Shown: piece after piece, positions 30,656 through 31,559 of the stretch | Layout: every line of letters begins with the position of its first letter | Position numbering within the stretch: the stretch's first letter is position 1 | Source: CAYZZA01 sp964482685 | GTDB taxonomy: Bacteria > Bacillota > Bacilli > Lactobacillales > Carnobacteriaceae_A | Assembly (NCBI GenBank): GCA_964482685.1 | Contig: CAYZZA010000008.1 | Location: 1 to 31,559 of the forward strand | Direction of reading: 5' to 3' | DNA: 31,559 nucleotides | The notes under the pieces: model-generated | Seen by the model: the letters and a program-made list of their open reading frames with translations, nothing else | Databases searched by the model: none | Told to the model about the DNA's origin: nothing | Translations under genes and position numbers: made by a program

Positions 30656-31259
30656 CCATGAAATGGTTCGATTAGGCTTGTCAGCTTACTTTTCCTTGCA
30701 AGACGACATAGAAGTAATAGGAGAGGCTAGCAATGGGCAAGGAGGGTATGAGCAAGCACTAGCGTTACGACCTGATGTCATTTTGATGGATCTTGTGATG
30801 GATCATATGGATGGAATTGAATCTACTCAACTGATTTTATCCGAATGGCCAACAGCCAAGATTATTATTTTGACAAGTTTTTTAGATGATGAAAAAGTGT
30901 TTCCAGCTATGGAAGCAGGTGCATCTGGCTATTTATTAAAAACTTCTACAGCCAGCACAATTGCTGATGCGATTCGGACTGTGTATGCAGGTGAAAAAGT
31001 AGTAGAGGAAGAAATCCAAGAAAAAATCAGTACTCAGAAAGAGTCCAAAACACCTCTTTTGTATGAAGAGTTAACCGCACGGGAACGAGAAGTTTTGATG
31101 CTCATTTCCAAGGGGTATTCCAATAAAGAGATAGCAGACGAATTGTTTATAACTCTAAAAACAGTAAAAACACACGTATCCAACATTCTCATGAAGTTAG
31201 ACGTGAGCGATCGAACACAGGCAGCTATTTACACGTTTAAGCACGGTATAATGAAGTAA
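30630..31259 (+). CDS. liaR: LiaR, NarL/LuxR-type response regulator
   Basis: LiaR (VraR-like) is activated by LiaS phosphorylation and turns on envelope-stress genes. The 209-residue product has a receiver domain with acidic pair Asp8-Asp9 and phosphoacceptor Asp54 in ILMDLVMDHMDG. Thr and Lys switch positions are in ILTSFLDD and YLLKTS. The C-terminal LuxR helix-turn-helix reads LTAREREVLMLISKGYSNKE and continues IADELFITLKTVKTHVSNIL. The ATG at 30630 is inside the liaS 3' end, after AAAGGAGGG. A hairpin terminator closes the operon. Confidence 0.96.
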   Translation: MIQLLLVDDHEMVRLGLSAYFSLQDDIEVIGEASNGQGGYEQALALRPDVILMDLVMDHMDGIESTQLILSEWPTAKIIILTSFLDDEKVFPAMEAGASGYLLKTSTASTIADAIRTVYAGEKVVEEEIQEKISTQKESKTPLLYEELTAREREVLMLISKGYSNKEIADELFITLKTVKTHVSNILMKLDVSDRTQAAIYTFKHGIMK

Positions 31260-31303
31260 CGACAGTTCTATTCATTGCCAGAGTTTCTTTTAGATGAGAT
31301 AGT

Positions 31304-31332
31304 GAGCACAGGAAGTGTAGTGCTCTTTTTTT
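31304..31332 (+). terminator. Intrinsic terminator of liaFSR
   Basis: GAGCAC (31304-31309) pairs with GTGCTC (31320-31325) around a 10-nt loop and is followed by seven T residues. Confidence 0.75.
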
Positions 31333-31416
31333 ATACTCTCTTACCAAATAAAATAGTTGGCTGAGTAAGAGCAATTTTATATTTAAGTGTATGTATATTA
31401 AATGGAGAACAGAAAC

Positions 31417-31446
31417 GTGAATTTCAAGTTTAAGTTAGCCACTTGA
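31417..31446. repeat. Possible terminal inverted repeat of the IS30-type element
   Basis: The sequence after the transposase stop on the minus strand, centred on TAACTTAAACTTGAAATT, lies 45-75 bp past the stop and looks like an IS30-family end. The other end is outside the window, so it cannot be confirmed. Confidence 0.25.
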
Positions 31447-31491
31447 AGTAATTGTTACTCAGTATGATTCATTGCTTTATTTTATCTGACC

Positions 31492-31559
31492 TTAGACCGT
31501 GATTGGTTCCTGATTGAATGCTTTTACAAATGCTTCATGTGGCGTTTGGTACCCGAGTA
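31492..31559 (-). mobile_element. IS30 family transposase, C-terminal end (partial at window edge)
   Basis: The minus strand entering from the right edge encodes LGYQTPHEAFVKAFNQEPIT, then Val and a TAA stop at 31494-31492. The LGYxTPxEAF motif is the usual C-terminal end of IS30-family transposases, normally preceded by RPRKC. Only 21 residues are visible, so intactness is unknown. It is the only mobile-element sequence recognised in the window and lies in the spacer after the liaFSR terminator. Confidence 0.7.

Noticed and set aside
1..31559. CRISPR arrays, tRNA or rRNA genes, prophage genes, toxin-antitoxin pairs
   Set aside because: Both strands were read for repeats, cloverleaf ends and known families. 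None was seen.

Overview
The window looks like a stretch of core chromosome from a low-GC Gram-positive bacterium of the Lactobacillales. The Carnobacteriaceae, Enterococcaceae or Aerococcaceae neighbourhood is most likely; the genus cannot be fixed from sequence reading alone. The reasons are AT-leaning coding DNA, AGGAGG-type ribosome binding sites, two T-box riboswitches, a fused gshAB gene, an L27 precursor with its Prp protease, IreB, a DUF1831 gene and a liaFSR operon. Almost every gene is recognisable. There is no prophage, CRISPR array, tRNA or rRNA. The only mobile DNA is the tail of an IS30-type transposase cut by the right edge.

Layout. Positions 1-3556 hold cell-shape and division-site genes: mreB (3' end), then mreC-mreD-minC-minD as one tight operon. 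A 414-bp gap separates mreB from mreC; it contains a perfect 22-bp inverted repeat and a possible 28-codon reverse-strand ORF. Positions 3570-6213 hold a T-box-controlled polar amino acid ABC importer (lipoprotein, permease, ATPase). Positions 6210-7376 are the L21-Prp-L27 ribosomal operon. Positions 7422-9811 carry a YtxK-like methyltransferase and acetate kinase. Positions 9836-12034 are on the minus strand: a universal stress protein, a well-supported 6S RNA, and rarA.

Positions 12111-17323 form a thiol and sulfur block: gshAB, a cysteine desulfurase and a DUF1831 protein in one run, then mnmA from its own promoter. The desulfurase can supply the sulfur that MnmA puts on tRNA. recD2 follows (17408-19918). 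Then come a convergent lipid kinase and a divergent YitT membrane protein. Positions 21952-26087 hold the Ala T-box, alaS, then ireB-ruvX-DUF1292, an arrangement conserved in Firmicutes. mltG, udk and greA follow (26181-28618), and the envelope-stress operon liaF-liaS-liaR ends the annotated genes (28761-31332).

Several start codons were placed by ribosome-binding-site spacing rather than by the longest frame: minC, the lipoprotein gene, rplU, rpmA, rarA, mnmA, the lipid kinase, alaS, ireB, greA and liaF. No clearly new system is visible. The items most worth checking are the mreB-mreC intergenic element, the disagreement between specifier and tRNA-end readings in the first T-box, the DUF1831 sulfur-locus protein, and the inverted repeat upstream of liaF.
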